DNA of 32,136 nucleotides from Planctomycetia bacterium (GCA_009924545.1 RFRL01000018.1:1-32136); one strand, 5' to 3'. Shown: positions 1 through 7,626, numbered from the stretch's first letter. Numbers and translations are program-made. The notes: generated from the sequence alone by a model not told the origin.

Positions 1-887
1 GGCTCGGGGGGTGGCCGCAGCGCGAGGTGCTGCCGACGGGGTTCGGTCCGCTCGACCGACTGTTGCCCGCCGGGGGTGTGCACCGCGGTGCCCTGATCGA
101 GTGGATCGAAGACGGGGCTGGCACGGGTGCCACGGGTGGAACGACCGCCGGTGGGGTGACGGCACTGGCCTGCGCGGTCGCCTGCACGATCGCACGGCGA
201 TCGGCGGGAGCAACGGTCATCGTCATCGACCGCCGCGGTTGGTTTCACCCACCGGCGGTGTTGCCGTGGCTGAATAGCCGCGAAGCGCTCGATGGCCGCG
301 AAGCGCTCGATGGCCGCGAAGCGCTCGATGGCCGCGAAGCGCTGAATAGCCGCGAAGCGCTCGGTGGGATCAGCCCCAGCCATCTCCATGTCGCGCGGCC
401 GGCACGGGAGGATGACGAGATCTGGGCGATCGATCAGGCGCTCCGCTGCCCCGGTGTGGCGGCCGTGCTCGCCTGGCCCGGTCGCGTCCACCCCACCGCC
501 ATGCGCCGCTGGCAACTGGCGGCACGGTCGGGCGGCGCGGTGGGGCTGCTCGTCAGGCCGGCGCACACCCGCCGCGATCCCTCCTGGGCCGAGGCACGCG
601 TGCAGGTGACGCCCGCGGTGGCCCCGGCTGGGCAGCCGGCTGCTGGGCTGCAGGCCGATCTCGGCGTCCGCCGGCTGCGGGTGGCGCTCGTCGGTGGTCC
701 CTGGTGTGGCGGAGCCGGTACCCGTTGTGACGGCGAAGCGGAACGGTCGGACGAACTGCTCATCGACATGCGCACCGGACGGGAGCCGTTGCCCCACGAA
801 GCGGCGCTGTGTCACGGATCAGCAGGCCGGCAATCGAAAGCGCGCCGACACCAACTCCGGGAGGGATGGTCGTGCCGCGCTTCATGA
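1..887 (+). CDS. imuA: ImuA-like RecA-fold protein of the mutagenesis cassette (5' partial)
   Basis: The reading frame is open to the left edge and reads WPQREVLPTGFGPLDRLLPAGG from about base 12, which is the usual N-terminal region of ImuA/SulA-like proteins. The GTG at 27 is therefore probably internal and the true start lies outside the window. ImuA is a RecA-related accessory protein that works with ImuB and DnaE2 in damage-induced translesion synthesis; this role comes from family knowledge. The nucleotide-binding region (bases ~105-180) is a degenerate glycine/threonine-rich loop. It is followed by a hydrophobic strand VIVID and the segment IWAIDQALRCPGVAAVLAW. A five-copy hexapeptide repeat (bases 273-362) is inserted after the VIVID strand. 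The stop TGA (885-887) overlaps an in-frame ATG of imuB as ATGA, so translation is probably coupled. Any SOS box would lie upstream, out of view. Confidence 0.85.
   Translation, partial: LGGWPQREVLPTGFGPLDRLLPAGGVHRGALIEWIEDGAGTGATGGTTAGGVTALACAVACTIARRSAGATVIVIDRRGWFHPPAVLPWLNSREALDGREALDGREALDGREALNSREALGGISPSHLHVARPAREDDEIWAIDQALRCPGVAAVLAWPGRVHPTAMRRWQLAARSGGAVGLLVRPAHTRRDPSWAEARVQVTPAVAPAGQPAAGLQADLGVRRLRVALVGGPWCGGAGTRCDGEAERSDELLIDMRTGREPLPHEAALCHGSAGRQSKARRHQLREGWSCRAS
273..362 (+). repeat. Five 18-bp tandem repeats inside imuA
   Basis: Five contiguous 18-bp units start at 273, 291, 309, 327 and 345. The inner three read gatggccgcgaagcgctc with one terminal change; the outer two begin aatagc. 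In the imuA frame they encode NSREAL, DGREAL three times, then NSREAL. Near-identity of the units points to recent slippage or unequal exchange. The unit is a multiple of three, so copy-number change would lengthen or shorten a loop without breaking the frame. Confidence 0.95.
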
Positions 888-2854
888 CGATCTGGCTGCC
901 GCGGTGGCCCGTGCAGCGGCGGATCCTCGAACAGCCACACTGGCGGTCGGTGCCGCTGCTTGTCTGCCGCCAGCAGCGCCGGGGGGTGATGACGGTGGTG
1001 TCGTGGTGCCTGCCGCCAGTGCGGCCGAGTCTTGCGCCGCGAACCACCCGATCGGGCATGAAGTCCGGCGCTGTGAATGGCTGTGTGACTGGCAGGCCGC
1101 TTGGCCTGGCGGGCATGCCGCTTGGCTTGGCGGGCAGGCCGCTGAGCTTGGCGGGCATGCCGCTGAGCCTGGCGGGCATGCCGCTGGCCGAAGCGATGGA
1201 TGTGCTGGCGCGGTCGCACGGGGTGCAGGTCTGCCGCAGCGCCGTGATCGACCCCGACGATCCCTTGGCCGACCGCGAGGCACTCACGGTTCTGGCACGC
1301 TGGTGCCGCCGGTTCGCGCCGCTTGTATCCGTGGAGGAACCACGTGTCTCCGTGGAGGAACCACGTGTCTCCGTGGAGGAACCACGTGTCTCCGTGGAGG
1401 AACCACGTGGATCGGCGAGTGGTCCGGAGTGCATCCAACTCGACGTGAGCGGCACCGCCGGGTTCTTCGGCGGCGAAAATCGTCTGGCGCGGTTGGCGGT
1501 GTGGATCCTGGCGGGCCGGGGGATCCATGCCCGGGTGGCGATCGCCGACACCCCCGCCGCCTCCTGGGCCGCCGCCCACCACACCGCCACGCTCACGACC
1601 CTGCTTCATGAGCGGATGCCGGCGGATCGTCTGCCGGTCAAGCACGGTATTGCTGGTGCCAGCCGGGCGGTGGGGCGCGCCGGGTGGGCGGCCGGACGCT
1701 ACGTGGTGGTGCCGCCCGGTGAGACGGTGACGCTCCTGTCGCCACTGCCACCGGCGGCGCTGCGGCTGGCCGAGGACGACCTGCTGCGGCTGGCGGAACT
1801 GGGGATCGACACGATCGGCGGTGTGCTGCGGCTGCCGCGCGCGGAGCTCGCCGCGCGCTTCAGCCCCCTGCTCCACCGGCGGCTGGCGCAGTTCCGGGGA
1901 ACGATCGCCGAGCCGCTCACGCCACCCGCCGCCGACGAGTTGCCGCAGGCCCGCCATGCCTGGGAGGCACCGGTGCTCGTGCGCGATCTGCCCCGGGAGG
2001 CGCTCGAACGGCTCTTGCAGCAGCTCATTGCCGGGTGCGTGGCGCCGCTGGCAGCCGCCGGCCGTGGTGTCACCGCCCTGCAGGTGCGGTTCGAGCGACC
2101 GCGTTGGTGCCACGAGCAGCGCGAAGGAGGGTGGCGCGATGGACAACGGCATGGCGGGAACGGCCGATCGGCAGACGGGGATGAGGGCCCGACGGTGATC
2201 GACGTCGGACTCTACCGGCCATCGGCGTCGGTCGGCCACCTCGCCGATCTGGTGCGGCTGCGGATGGCACGCACCCCGCTGCCCCGGGAGATCGACGGCA
2301 TCGCAGTGGAGGTGCTGGCCGACGGGCAGGTGGTCACCAGGCAGCGCCTGCTGTTCGATGCCGGCGTGGAGACCGACTCGCAGGTGGGCATGCTGCTGGA
2401 TCGCCTGTCGGGCCGCCTGGGGCGTCGGTCCGTTTTCACCCCGCGGGCGGTGGCCGATGCCCAGCCGGAGCATGCCTGGATGCCGGCGCCACCGGTGCCG
2501 GCCGGCGGTGTGCCGTCGCGGCACCGTTCCCGTGAGACGCAGCAGCGGCCGGGGGGCGTGCATGGGCAGGTGCCGGCGGCCCCCCAGCGACGCCCGGTCT
2601 GGCTCATGCCGCGGCCACGGCGCCTGGAGGTGGTGTCGGTGGTGCCCGATGGGCCCCCGGTGCGCTTTCGCCGGCAGTCGCAGTGGCTCCGTGTGGTGCA
2701 GGCCCAGGGGGCGGAGCGGATCGAGACGGCCTGGTGGCGGGGGCCATGTGTGCGCCGCGACTACTGGATCGTCGAGATGGAATCGGGGGAGCGCTACTGG
2801 ATTTTCCGGCGCCTGCCGGATGGAGCGTGGTTCATCCACGGGCTGTTCGGCTGA
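872..2854 (+). CDS. imuB: ImuB, catalytically degenerate Y-family DNA polymerase
   Basis: ImuB is a Y-family polymerase homologue without catalytic residues that bridges DnaE2, ImuA and the sliding clamp. The N-terminus reads MTIWLPRWPVQRR where active family members have an Asp-containing strand, so the first metal ligand is absent. The palm segment LDVSGTAGFFGGE (bases ~1440-1475) and the segment ARVAIADTPAASWAAAHH are typical of ImuB, as is the end, with GPCVRRDYWIVE and FIHGLFG. LLDRLSGRLGRR (~2393-2428) is the conserved linker region. I chose GTG at 872 because GGAGGG (860-865) lies 6 nt upstream. ATG at 866 is too close to that site; ATG at 884 overlaps the imuA stop as ATGA and is the main alternative. 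Two 21-bp repeat arrays (1094-1177 and 1325-1408) interrupt the palm region. About 71 bp separate it from dnaE2, with no promoter seen. Confidence 0.9.
   Translation: MPRFMTIWLPRWPVQRRILEQPHWRSVPLLVCRQQRRGVMTVVSWCLPPVRPSLAPRTTRSGMKSGAVNGCVTGRPLGLAGMPLGLAGRPLSLAGMPLSLAGMPLAEAMDVLARSHGVQVCRSAVIDPDDPLADREALTVLARWCRRFAPLVSVEEPRVSVEEPRVSVEEPRVSVEEPRGSASGPECIQLDVSGTAGFFGGENRLARLAVWILAGRGIHARVAIADTPAASWAAAHHTATLTTLLHERMPADRLPVKHGIAGASRAVGRAGWAAGRYVVVPPGETVTLLSPLPPAALRLAEDDLLRLAELGIDTIGGVLRLPRAELAARFSPLLHRRLAQFRGTIAEPLTPPAADELPQARHAWEAPVLVRDLPREALERLLQQLIAGCVAPLAAAGRGVTALQVRFERPRWCHEQREGGWRDGQRHGGNGRSADGDEGPTVIDVGLYRPSASVGHLADLVRLRMARTPLPREIDGIAVEVLADGQVVTRQRLLFDAGVETDSQVGMLLDRLSGRLGRRSVFTPRAVADAQPEHAWMPAPPVPAGGVPSRHRSRETQQRPGGVHGQVPAAPQRRPVWLMPRPRRLEVVSVVPDGPPVRFRRQSQWLRVVQAQGAERIETAWWRGPCVRRDYWIVEMESGERYWIFRRLPDGAWFIHGLFG
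1094..1189 (+). repeat. Four 21-bp tandem repeats plus a partial unit in imuB
   Basis: Units begin at 1094, 1115, 1136 and 1157, with a partial unit from 1178. They encode RPLGLAG, MPLGLAG, RPLSLAG, MPLSLAG and then MPLAEA. The R/M alternation together with the G/S change suggests that a two-unit block was itself duplicated. The last unit runs into GMPLAEA, which resembles a segment present once in typical ImuB and DinB proteins, so the array looks like a multiplied conserved segment. Confidence 0.93.
1325..1408 (+). repeat. Four 21-bp tandem repeats in the imuB palm region
   Basis: Four units start at 1325, 1346, 1367 and 1388. Three are identical (gtctccgtggaggaaccacg plus t) and the first differs by one synonymous base (gta). 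They encode VSVEEPR four times, immediately before the palm motif LDVSG. The position matches the SIDE-type active-site strand of active Y-family enzymes, here degenerate as SVEE. Confidence 0.95.
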
Positions 2855-2925
2855 AGTGGTGGATGGAACCGGTGGGCTGAGCGGGTGGGCTGTTTGGGGG
2901 CGACGTTGGTGTGGGAGATGCCGTC

Positions 2926-5900
2926 ATGATCGAGCCCGACTATGCCGAACTGCACTGCAGGAGCAATTTTTCCTTCCTCCAGGCGGCGTCGCATCCGGAG
3001 GAGTTGATCCGCACGGCCGGTGCGCTCGGCTACCGGGCGCTGGCCATCACCGACCATGCGACCCTGGCGGGCATCGTGCGGGCCCATGGTGCCTGCAGGC
3101 AGGAGGGTGCTTGCCGACAAGAGGGTGCCTGCCGACAGGAAGGGGCTGGCGGGCAGGCGGGGTTGCAACTGGTCATCGGGGCGGCACTCGAGCCGCTCGA
3201 TGCCGCGGGGCTGGTCGTGTGGGTCGCCGATCGGCGGGGCTACGCCAACCTCTGCCGGCTGCTGACGCGGGGCTACGGAGTCGATCCTGTCTCCGGTAGT
3301 GTCACTGACGGCGGTAGTGTCACTGACGGCGGCAGTGTGAGCGGTGGCGGTGTCACCTGCCGGATCACGCTCGCCGACGTCGCCGCCCATGCCGAGGGAC
3401 TCCTGGTGGGGGTGCCGCTGGCGCCGCTGTGGGACGCGGGGGACGCGGACGGGGTGGAGGCCTCCTCCGCCCGGTGGAACGACGCCGTGGCAGCCGTGCG
3501 GCAGTGGCGCGAGGTGTTCGGCGAGCGGCTCTGCTGCCTGGCCGAGGTGGCCCGCGAGGGGGACGATGCCCAGCGGCTCTCGTGGTATGGGGAAGTGGCC
3601 CGGCGGGCGGGGGCGCCGGTGGTGGCGGCCGGCGACGTCCGCTGCCATGCGCGCAGCCGGCTGCCGCTGCTGCACGCCCTCACGGCGGTGCGGCACGGTG
3701 CGCCGATCGAGGAGATCCGCGGCCGGCTCCTCGCCAACGGTGAGCGGCATCTCCACGAGCGCTGGCGGATCGCGGAGCGGTTCGCCCCCCTGCCGGGCGC
3801 CGTCGCGCGCTCGGTGGAGTGGGCCGGGCGCTGCACGTTCACGCTCGACGAGCTGCGCTACGAGTATCCCGAATCGGTCGTGCCGCCGGGCTGCACGCCA
3901 CGCGAGCACCTCGGGCGCATGGTCTGGAAGGGGGCGCGGCAGCGCTATCCCGACGGCGTCCCGGAGAAGGTGCGCGAGCTCATCGAACACGAGTTGGCCC
4001 TCGTGGCCGAGCTGGGCTACGAGGCCTACTTCCTCACCGTGTTCGACATCGTGCGCTTCGCCCGGCGCCGCGGCATCCTCTGCCAGGGGCGCGGCTCGGC
4101 GGCCAATTCGGCGATCTGCTACTGCCTGGGGATCACCTCGGTCGATCCGGCCCGGCTCGACGTGCTCTTCGAGCGCTTCATCAGCCGCGAGCGGCGCGAG
4201 GCCCCCGACATCGACGTCGATTTCGAGCACCAGCGCCGCGAGGAGGTGATCCAGTACATCTACACCACCTACGGCCGCACTCGGGCGGCGATGACCGCCG
4301 AGGTGATCTGCTACCGCCTCCGCTCGGCCGTCCGCGACATGGGCAAGGCGCTGGGGCTGTCGCTCGACCGCGTGAACCGCATCGCCGAGGTGCTCGACGT
4401 GGGGGACGGCGCGGAGCGGCTCCCCGCCCGGTTGGCGGAGGCGGGGCTCGAGCCCACCGGCGAGACGGGTAGCCGGCTCGTGTCGCTCGTCGGGCAACTG
4501 GTCGGCTTCCCCCGCCATCTCGGCCAGCACGTCGGCGGCATGGTGATGACGCGCGGCGCGCTGTGCGACCTGGTGCCGATCCAGCCGGCGACGATGGACG
4601 GCCGCACGGTCGTGCAGTGGGACAAGAACGATCTCGACGAGCTGGGCATCCTCAAGGTCGATTGCCTCGCCCTGGGGATGCTCACGGCGATCCACCGGGC
4701 CTTCGACCTGGTGGCGGCGGCGGGCGGGCCGCAACTCTCGCTCGCCACCGTGCCGGCGGAGGATCCGCAGGTCTACGAGATGATCTCCCGGGCCGACACG
4801 GTGGGGGTGTTCCAGATCGAGAGCCGGGCGCAGATGAGCATGCTGCCCCGGCTCCAGCCGCGCTGCTTCTACGATCTGGTGATCGAGGTGGCGATCGTCC
4901 GCCCGGGGCCGATCCAGGGCGACATGGTGCATCCCTACCTGCGGCGGCGGGCCGGGGAGGAGACGGTCACCTATCCGAGCGACGCGATCCGCGACGTGCT
5001 GGAGAAGACGCTCGGCGTGCCCCTCTTCCAGGAGCAGGCGATGCGCCTGGCGGTGGTGGCAGCGGGATTCACCCCCGGCGAGGCCGACCAGTTGCGGCGG
5101 GCGATGGGGGCTTGGCGGCGGCCGGGTGTGATCGACGAGTTCCACCGCCGGCTCGTCGACGGCATGGTCGCCCGTGGCCTCTCCGCGGAGTTCGCCGAGC
5201 GGGTGTTCCAGCAGATTCGCGGTTTCGGCGAATACGGCTTCCCTGAGTCGCATGCCGCCAGCTTCGCCCTGCTGGTCTACGTGTCTGCCTGGCTCAAATG
5301 CCATCATCCGGCCGCCTTCACCGCGGCACTCCTGGCCAGCCAGCCGATGGGGTTCTACGCGCCGGCGCAGTTGGTGCGCGATGCCCGGCAGCACGGCGTG
5401 ACCGTGCTGCCGGTCGATGTGAATGCCAGTGGGTGGCATGCCGGGCTGGAGGTGACGCCGCGCCAGGACGGCGCTGGGCGGGGGAACGCGGCCCAGGGGC
5501 GCCGCAGGGCGGTTCCCGAGTTGGCGGTGCGCTCGGGGCCGGTGGTGCGCCTGGGGCTCGAACAGATCCATGGCTTGGGGGAGACGGCCGGGCGGCGGAT
5601 CGAAGCGGCCCGGCTGTCGGGGGCCGCAGCGGCCCGGCTGTCGGGGGCCGGGACAGCCGGGCGGCAGGTGCCGTTCCGGTTGGTTCACGAACTGGCCCGG
5701 CGGGCCGACCTCGACCGGGAGCAACTGTTGCATCTGGCCCGCGCTGGTGCTCTGGCGTCGCTGGGGCTCGATCGGCGGCGCGCGGTCTGGGAGGCGATGC
5801 GGCAGATCGACCGCACCGGCCGGCGACCGCTGCTCGATGCCTTGGAGGATGCCGATGCCGATGAAGCGCTACTTTCCGGGGGCCCGCCGGGGAGCGGCAC

Positions 5901-6567
5901 GGGTGCTGGGTCGCTGGACGGTGGGTCGATGGACGCTGGGTCGCTGGGCGGTGGGGCAACGGACGGTGGGGCAACGGACGGTGGGCGGCAGGTGGAGGGC
6001 AGTGCGGTGGTCCTGCCGGTGGCGAGCGCCCGGGAGGAAGTGATCGCCGATTACCGTGCCGTGGGGCTGTCGCTGGCGGATCACCCGCTGTCATTTGAAC
6101 GCCCGTGGCTCTCCGACCGGGGGGTGATCACGGCGGCGCAGGCCACGACCGCTCCGGAGGGGAGGCGCGTGTGCGTGGCGGGGATCGTGCTGGTGCGGCA
6201 GCGACCTGCCACCGCCAGCGGCATGCTGTTCCTCACGATCGAAGACGAGACCGGGGCGGCGAACGTCGTGGTGCGGCCGGCGGTGTGGGAAGCCGCCGAT
6301 CCGTCCGCCCGTCGGGCCGTGGTGCTCTTGGTGCATGGCCGGATCCAAAGGCGCGGCACGGTGGTGCACCTGCTGGCGACACGGCTGGAGGCCGCGCCGC
6401 AGTCGCGGGAGAGCGGCGGCTCGGGGCCGGTCACCTGCGACCCGAGGTCGGTCGCTGGTGGGGCGGTCGCTGGCGGGCAGGTAAGCGGTTACCCGGGACC
6501 GACGGCCGGCGGTGGGGATGGCGTCCGCCCCCCTGCCTTGCCGCGCATGTCGCGGGATTTCCGCTGA
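2926..6567 (+). CDS. dnaE2: DnaE2, error-prone DNA polymerase III alpha subunit
   Basis: This is the polymerase subunit of the ImuA-ImuB-DnaE2 mutasome. It has an N-terminal PHP domain (ELHCRSNFSFL near the start; ALAITDHATLAGIVRAH). The polymerase III catalytic motif PDIDVDF is at about residues 427-433. The DnaE2-type segment GEYGFPESHAASFALLVY lies at about 768-785, with ASQPMGFY after it. A C-terminal OB fold begins near residue 1082 (VAGIVLVRQRPA). ATG 2926 was chosen because GGGAG at 2913-2917 lies 8 nt upstream; GTG 2911 is the alternative. At about 1213 residues it is longer than the ~1050-1100 usual for DnaE2. The excess is largely six in-frame tandem-repeat or low-complexity insertions in loops. 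The stop overlaps an ATG in frame with purC (TGATG), but purC probably has its own promoter. Confidence 0.95.
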   Translation: MIEPDYAELHCRSNFSFLQAASHPEELIRTAGALGYRALAITDHATLAGIVRAHGACRQEGACRQEGACRQEGAGGQAGLQLVIGAALEPLDAAGLVVWVADRRGYANLCRLLTRGYGVDPVSGSVTDGGSVTDGGSVSGGGVTCRITLADVAAHAEGLLVGVPLAPLWDAGDADGVEASSARWNDAVAAVRQWREVFGERLCCLAEVAREGDDAQRLSWYGEVARRAGAPVVAAGDVRCHARSRLPLLHALTAVRHGAPIEEIRGRLLANGERHLHERWRIAERFAPLPGAVARSVEWAGRCTFTLDELRYEYPESVVPPGCTPREHLGRMVWKGARQRYPDGVPEKVRELIEHELALVAELGYEAYFLTVFDIVRFARRRGILCQGRGSAANSAICYCLGITSVDPARLDVLFERFISRERREAPDIDVDFEHQRREEVIQYIYTTYGRTRAAMTAEVICYRLRSAVRDMGKALGLSLDRVNRIAEVLDVGDGAERLPARLAEAGLEPTGETGSRLVSLVGQLVGFPRHLGQHVGGMVMTRGALCDLVPIQPATMDGRTVVQWDKNDLDELGILKVDCLALGMLTAIHRAFDLVAAAGGPQLSLATVPAEDPQVYEMISRADTVGVFQIESRAQMSMLPRLQPRCFYDLVIEVAIVRPGPIQGDMVHPYLRRRAGEETVTYPSDAIRDVLEKTLGVPLFQEQAMRLAVVAAGFTPGEADQLRRAMGAWRRPGVIDEFHRRLVDGMVARGLSAEFAERVFQQIRGFGEYGFPESHAASFALLVYVSAWLKCHHPAAFTAALLASQPMGFYAPAQLVRDARQHGVTVLPVDVNASGWHAGLEVTPRQDGAGRGNAAQGRRRAVPELAVRSGPVVRLGLEQIHGLGETAGRRIEAARLSGAAAARLSGAGTAGRQVPFRLVHELARRADLDREQLLHLARAGALASLGLDRRRAVWEAMRQIDRTGRRPLLDALEDADADEALLSGGPPGSGTGAGSLDGGSMDAGSLGGGATDGGATDGGRQVEGSAVVLPVASAREEVIADYRAVGLSLADHPLSFERPWLSDRGVITAAQATTAPEGRRVCVAGIVLVRQRPATASGMLFLTIEDETGAANVVVRPAVWEAADPSARRAVVLLVHGRIQRRGTVVHLLATRLEAAPQSRESGGSGPVTCDPRSVAGGAVAGGQVSGYPGPTAGGGDGVRPPALPRMSRDFR
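3088..3159 (+). repeat. Three exact and one degenerate hexapeptide repeat in the DnaE2 PHP domain
   Basis: Units of 18 bp start at 3088, 3106, 3124 and a decayed one at 3142. The first three all encode GACRQE although their DNA differs at several positions (gcc/gct, agg/cga, cag/caa, gag/gaa). Every difference is synonymous. The insertion sits between DHATLAGIVRAH and LQLVIGAAL, where related proteins have a short loop. Confidence 0.9.
3295..3348 (+). repeat. Three 18-bp tandem repeats (GSVTDG) in dnaE2
   Basis: Units begin at 3295, 3313 and 3331 and encode GSVTDG, GSVTDG and GSVSGG, followed by GVT. They lie in the PHP-domain loop between LLTRGYGV and the segment CRITLADVAAHAEG. The glycine/serine composition fits a flexible surface loop. 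Confidence 0.88.
5605..5652 (+). repeat. Two 24-bp tandem repeats (AARLSGA) in dnaE2
   Basis: Two adjacent 24-bp units (5605-5628 and 5629-5652) differ only in their last codon and encode AARLSGAA and AARLSGAG. They lie just before the helix-hairpin-like segment FRLVHELARRADLDREQLLHLARAGAL. Confidence 0.85.
5908..5982 (+). repeat. Five 15-bp tandem repeats in the dnaE2 linker
   Basis: Units start at 5908, 5923, 5938, 5953 and 5968. They encode GSLDG, GSMDA, GSLGG, GATDG and GATDG. They form a glycine/aspartate-rich linker between the DNA-binding region and the segment EEVIADYRAVGLSLADHPL that precedes the OB fold. Confidence 0.88.
6451..6480 (+). repeat. Two 15-bp units near the 3' end of dnaE2
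   Basis: Units 6451-6465 and 6466-6480 encode VAGGA and VAGGQ. They lie in the glycine-rich C-terminal tail of DnaE2, after the OB fold. This is the weakest array and is listed for completeness. Confidence 0.6.
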
Positions 6568-6592
6568 TGCCCCCGCCGCCGGCGGCATCGGC

Positions 6593-6606
6593 TACAACAC
6601 CCACCA
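6593..6606 (+). promoter_or_regulatory. Candidate leaderless promoter of purC
   Basis: TACAAC at 6593-6598 resembles a -10 box and ends 7 nt before the purC ATG at 6606. Transcription would then start at or next to the start codon. No convincing -35 element and no Shine-Dalgarno sequence are visible. Confidence 0.4.
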
Positions 6607-7526
6607 TGACCACCTCCGACACCACCGCCGTCGTCACCACCCAGCTCCCCCTCGGGCCCGCCCACCGCGGCAAGGTCCGCGACTGCTATCACCTCGGCGA
6701 CCACCTGCTGATCATCAGCACCGATCGGATCAGTGCGTTCGACTGGGTGCTGCCCACGCCGATCCCCGGCAAGGGGCAGGTGCTGACGGCGCTGTCGGCC
6801 TTCTGGTTCGACCTCCTCGCCCGGGGGCCGGAGCCGGTGCCGCATCACCTCCTCACCACCGACGTCGACGCCATGGGATTGCCGGCGACCGTCGACAGTG
6901 GTCCCCTGCGCGGCCGCACGATGCTCGTGCGCAAGGCCGCCGTCGTCCCCTTCGAATGCGTCGTCCGCGGTTGGCTCGCAGGGTCGGGGCTGGCGGAGTA
7001 CCGCGCCGGCGGCAGCGTCTGTGGCGTGGCGCTTCCGGCAGGTCTGGCGGCAGGCGCGCCGCTGCCGGAGCCGATCTTCACTCCCGCCACCAAGGCGGTC
7101 AGCGGCCACGACGTGAACGTCCCATTCGCCACCATGGCCGCCGCCGTGGGGGAACAGCTCGCCGGCCAACTGCGACGCCGGAGCCTCGATGTCTATGCCC
7201 GCGGTGCCGCCCATGCCGCCTCCCGCGGGATCATCGTCGCCGACACGAAGCTCGAGTGGGGGCGCACGGCGGCCGGTGAAGTGATTCTGGTCGACGAGGT
7301 GCTGACCCCCGACAGTTCGCGGTTCTGGCCCGCCGACCGGCTCGAGCCAGGGCGCGTGCCCGAGTCGTTCGACAAACAGTTCGTCCGCGATTGGCTGGAG
7401 ACGAGCGGGTGGGACAAGGCGAGCCCACCTCCCGCGCTCCCCGACGACGTCGTGGCGCGGACCCGGGCGACCTACATCGAGGCCTGCCGTCTGCTCACCG
7501 GCGCCGTGCCAGCGGCACTGGCCTGA
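6606..7526 (+). CDS. purC: Phosphoribosylaminoimidazole-succinocarboxamide (SAICAR) synthase
   Basis: PurC joins CAIR and aspartate with ATP hydrolysis to make SAICAR in purine synthesis. Visible family signatures are GKVRD at residues 22-26, STDRISAFDWVLPTPIPGKG after it, and VVRGWLAGSGLAEY. DTKLEWG lies near residue 213, followed by VDEVLTPDSSRFW. At 306 residues it has the length of the longer bacterial/eukaryotic-type enzyme, and no PurE fusion is present. ATG 6606 fits the usual short lead before GKVRD and a -10 box just upstream. An in-frame ATG at 6567 overlapping the dnaE2 stop would add 13 residues (MPPPPAASATTPT) and is the alternative if translation is coupled. A hairpin with a T tract follows the stop. 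Confidence 0.95.
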   Translation: MTTSDTTAVVTTQLPLGPAHRGKVRDCYHLGDHLLIISTDRISAFDWVLPTPIPGKGQVLTALSAFWFDLLARGPEPVPHHLLTTDVDAMGLPATVDSGPLRGRTMLVRKAAVVPFECVVRGWLAGSGLAEYRAGGSVCGVALPAGLAAGAPLPEPIFTPATKAVSGHDVNVPFATMAAAVGEQLAGQLRRRSLDVYARGAAHAASRGIIVADTKLEWGRTAAGEVILVDEVLTPDSSRFWPADRLEPGRVPESFDKQFVRDWLETSGWDKASPPPALPDDVVARTRATYIEACRLLTGAVPAALA

Positions 7527-7527
7527 G

Positions 7528-7575
7528 TGGCGCTCCCGCCGGGCAGGGAGAGCGCCAGACAGGGTCGGCTTTTTT
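7528..7575 (+). terminator. Probable terminator after purC
   Basis: A perfect 8-bp inverted repeat, TGGCGCTC (7528-7535) and GAGCGCCA (7550-7557), extends inward through CC/GG pairs past a bulged A. Six Ts (7570-7575) follow, but 12 nt after the stem, which is further than usual for an intrinsic terminator. Confidence 0.55.
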
Positions 7576-7626
7576 CCCCCTGTGGGCGCGGGGCCGAATG
7601 ACCTAGGGGGGGCCGGGCGGTCGAAC

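Noticed and set aside
273-1408. A CRISPR-like array at the left end
   Set aside because: The units are directly contiguous with no spacers, are 18 or 21 bp, and lie in frame inside imuA and imuB.
2794-5733. A 979-codon minus-strand open frame opposite dnaE2
   Set aside because: It is a shadow of the dnaE2 codon pattern, with His/Arg/Pro-rich composition and no recognisable domain.
6567-6605. purC start at the ATG overlapping the dnaE2 stop
   Set aside because: It would add a low-complexity MPPPPAASATTPT lead not found in the family, and a -10 box lies between the two ATGs. It is not excluded.
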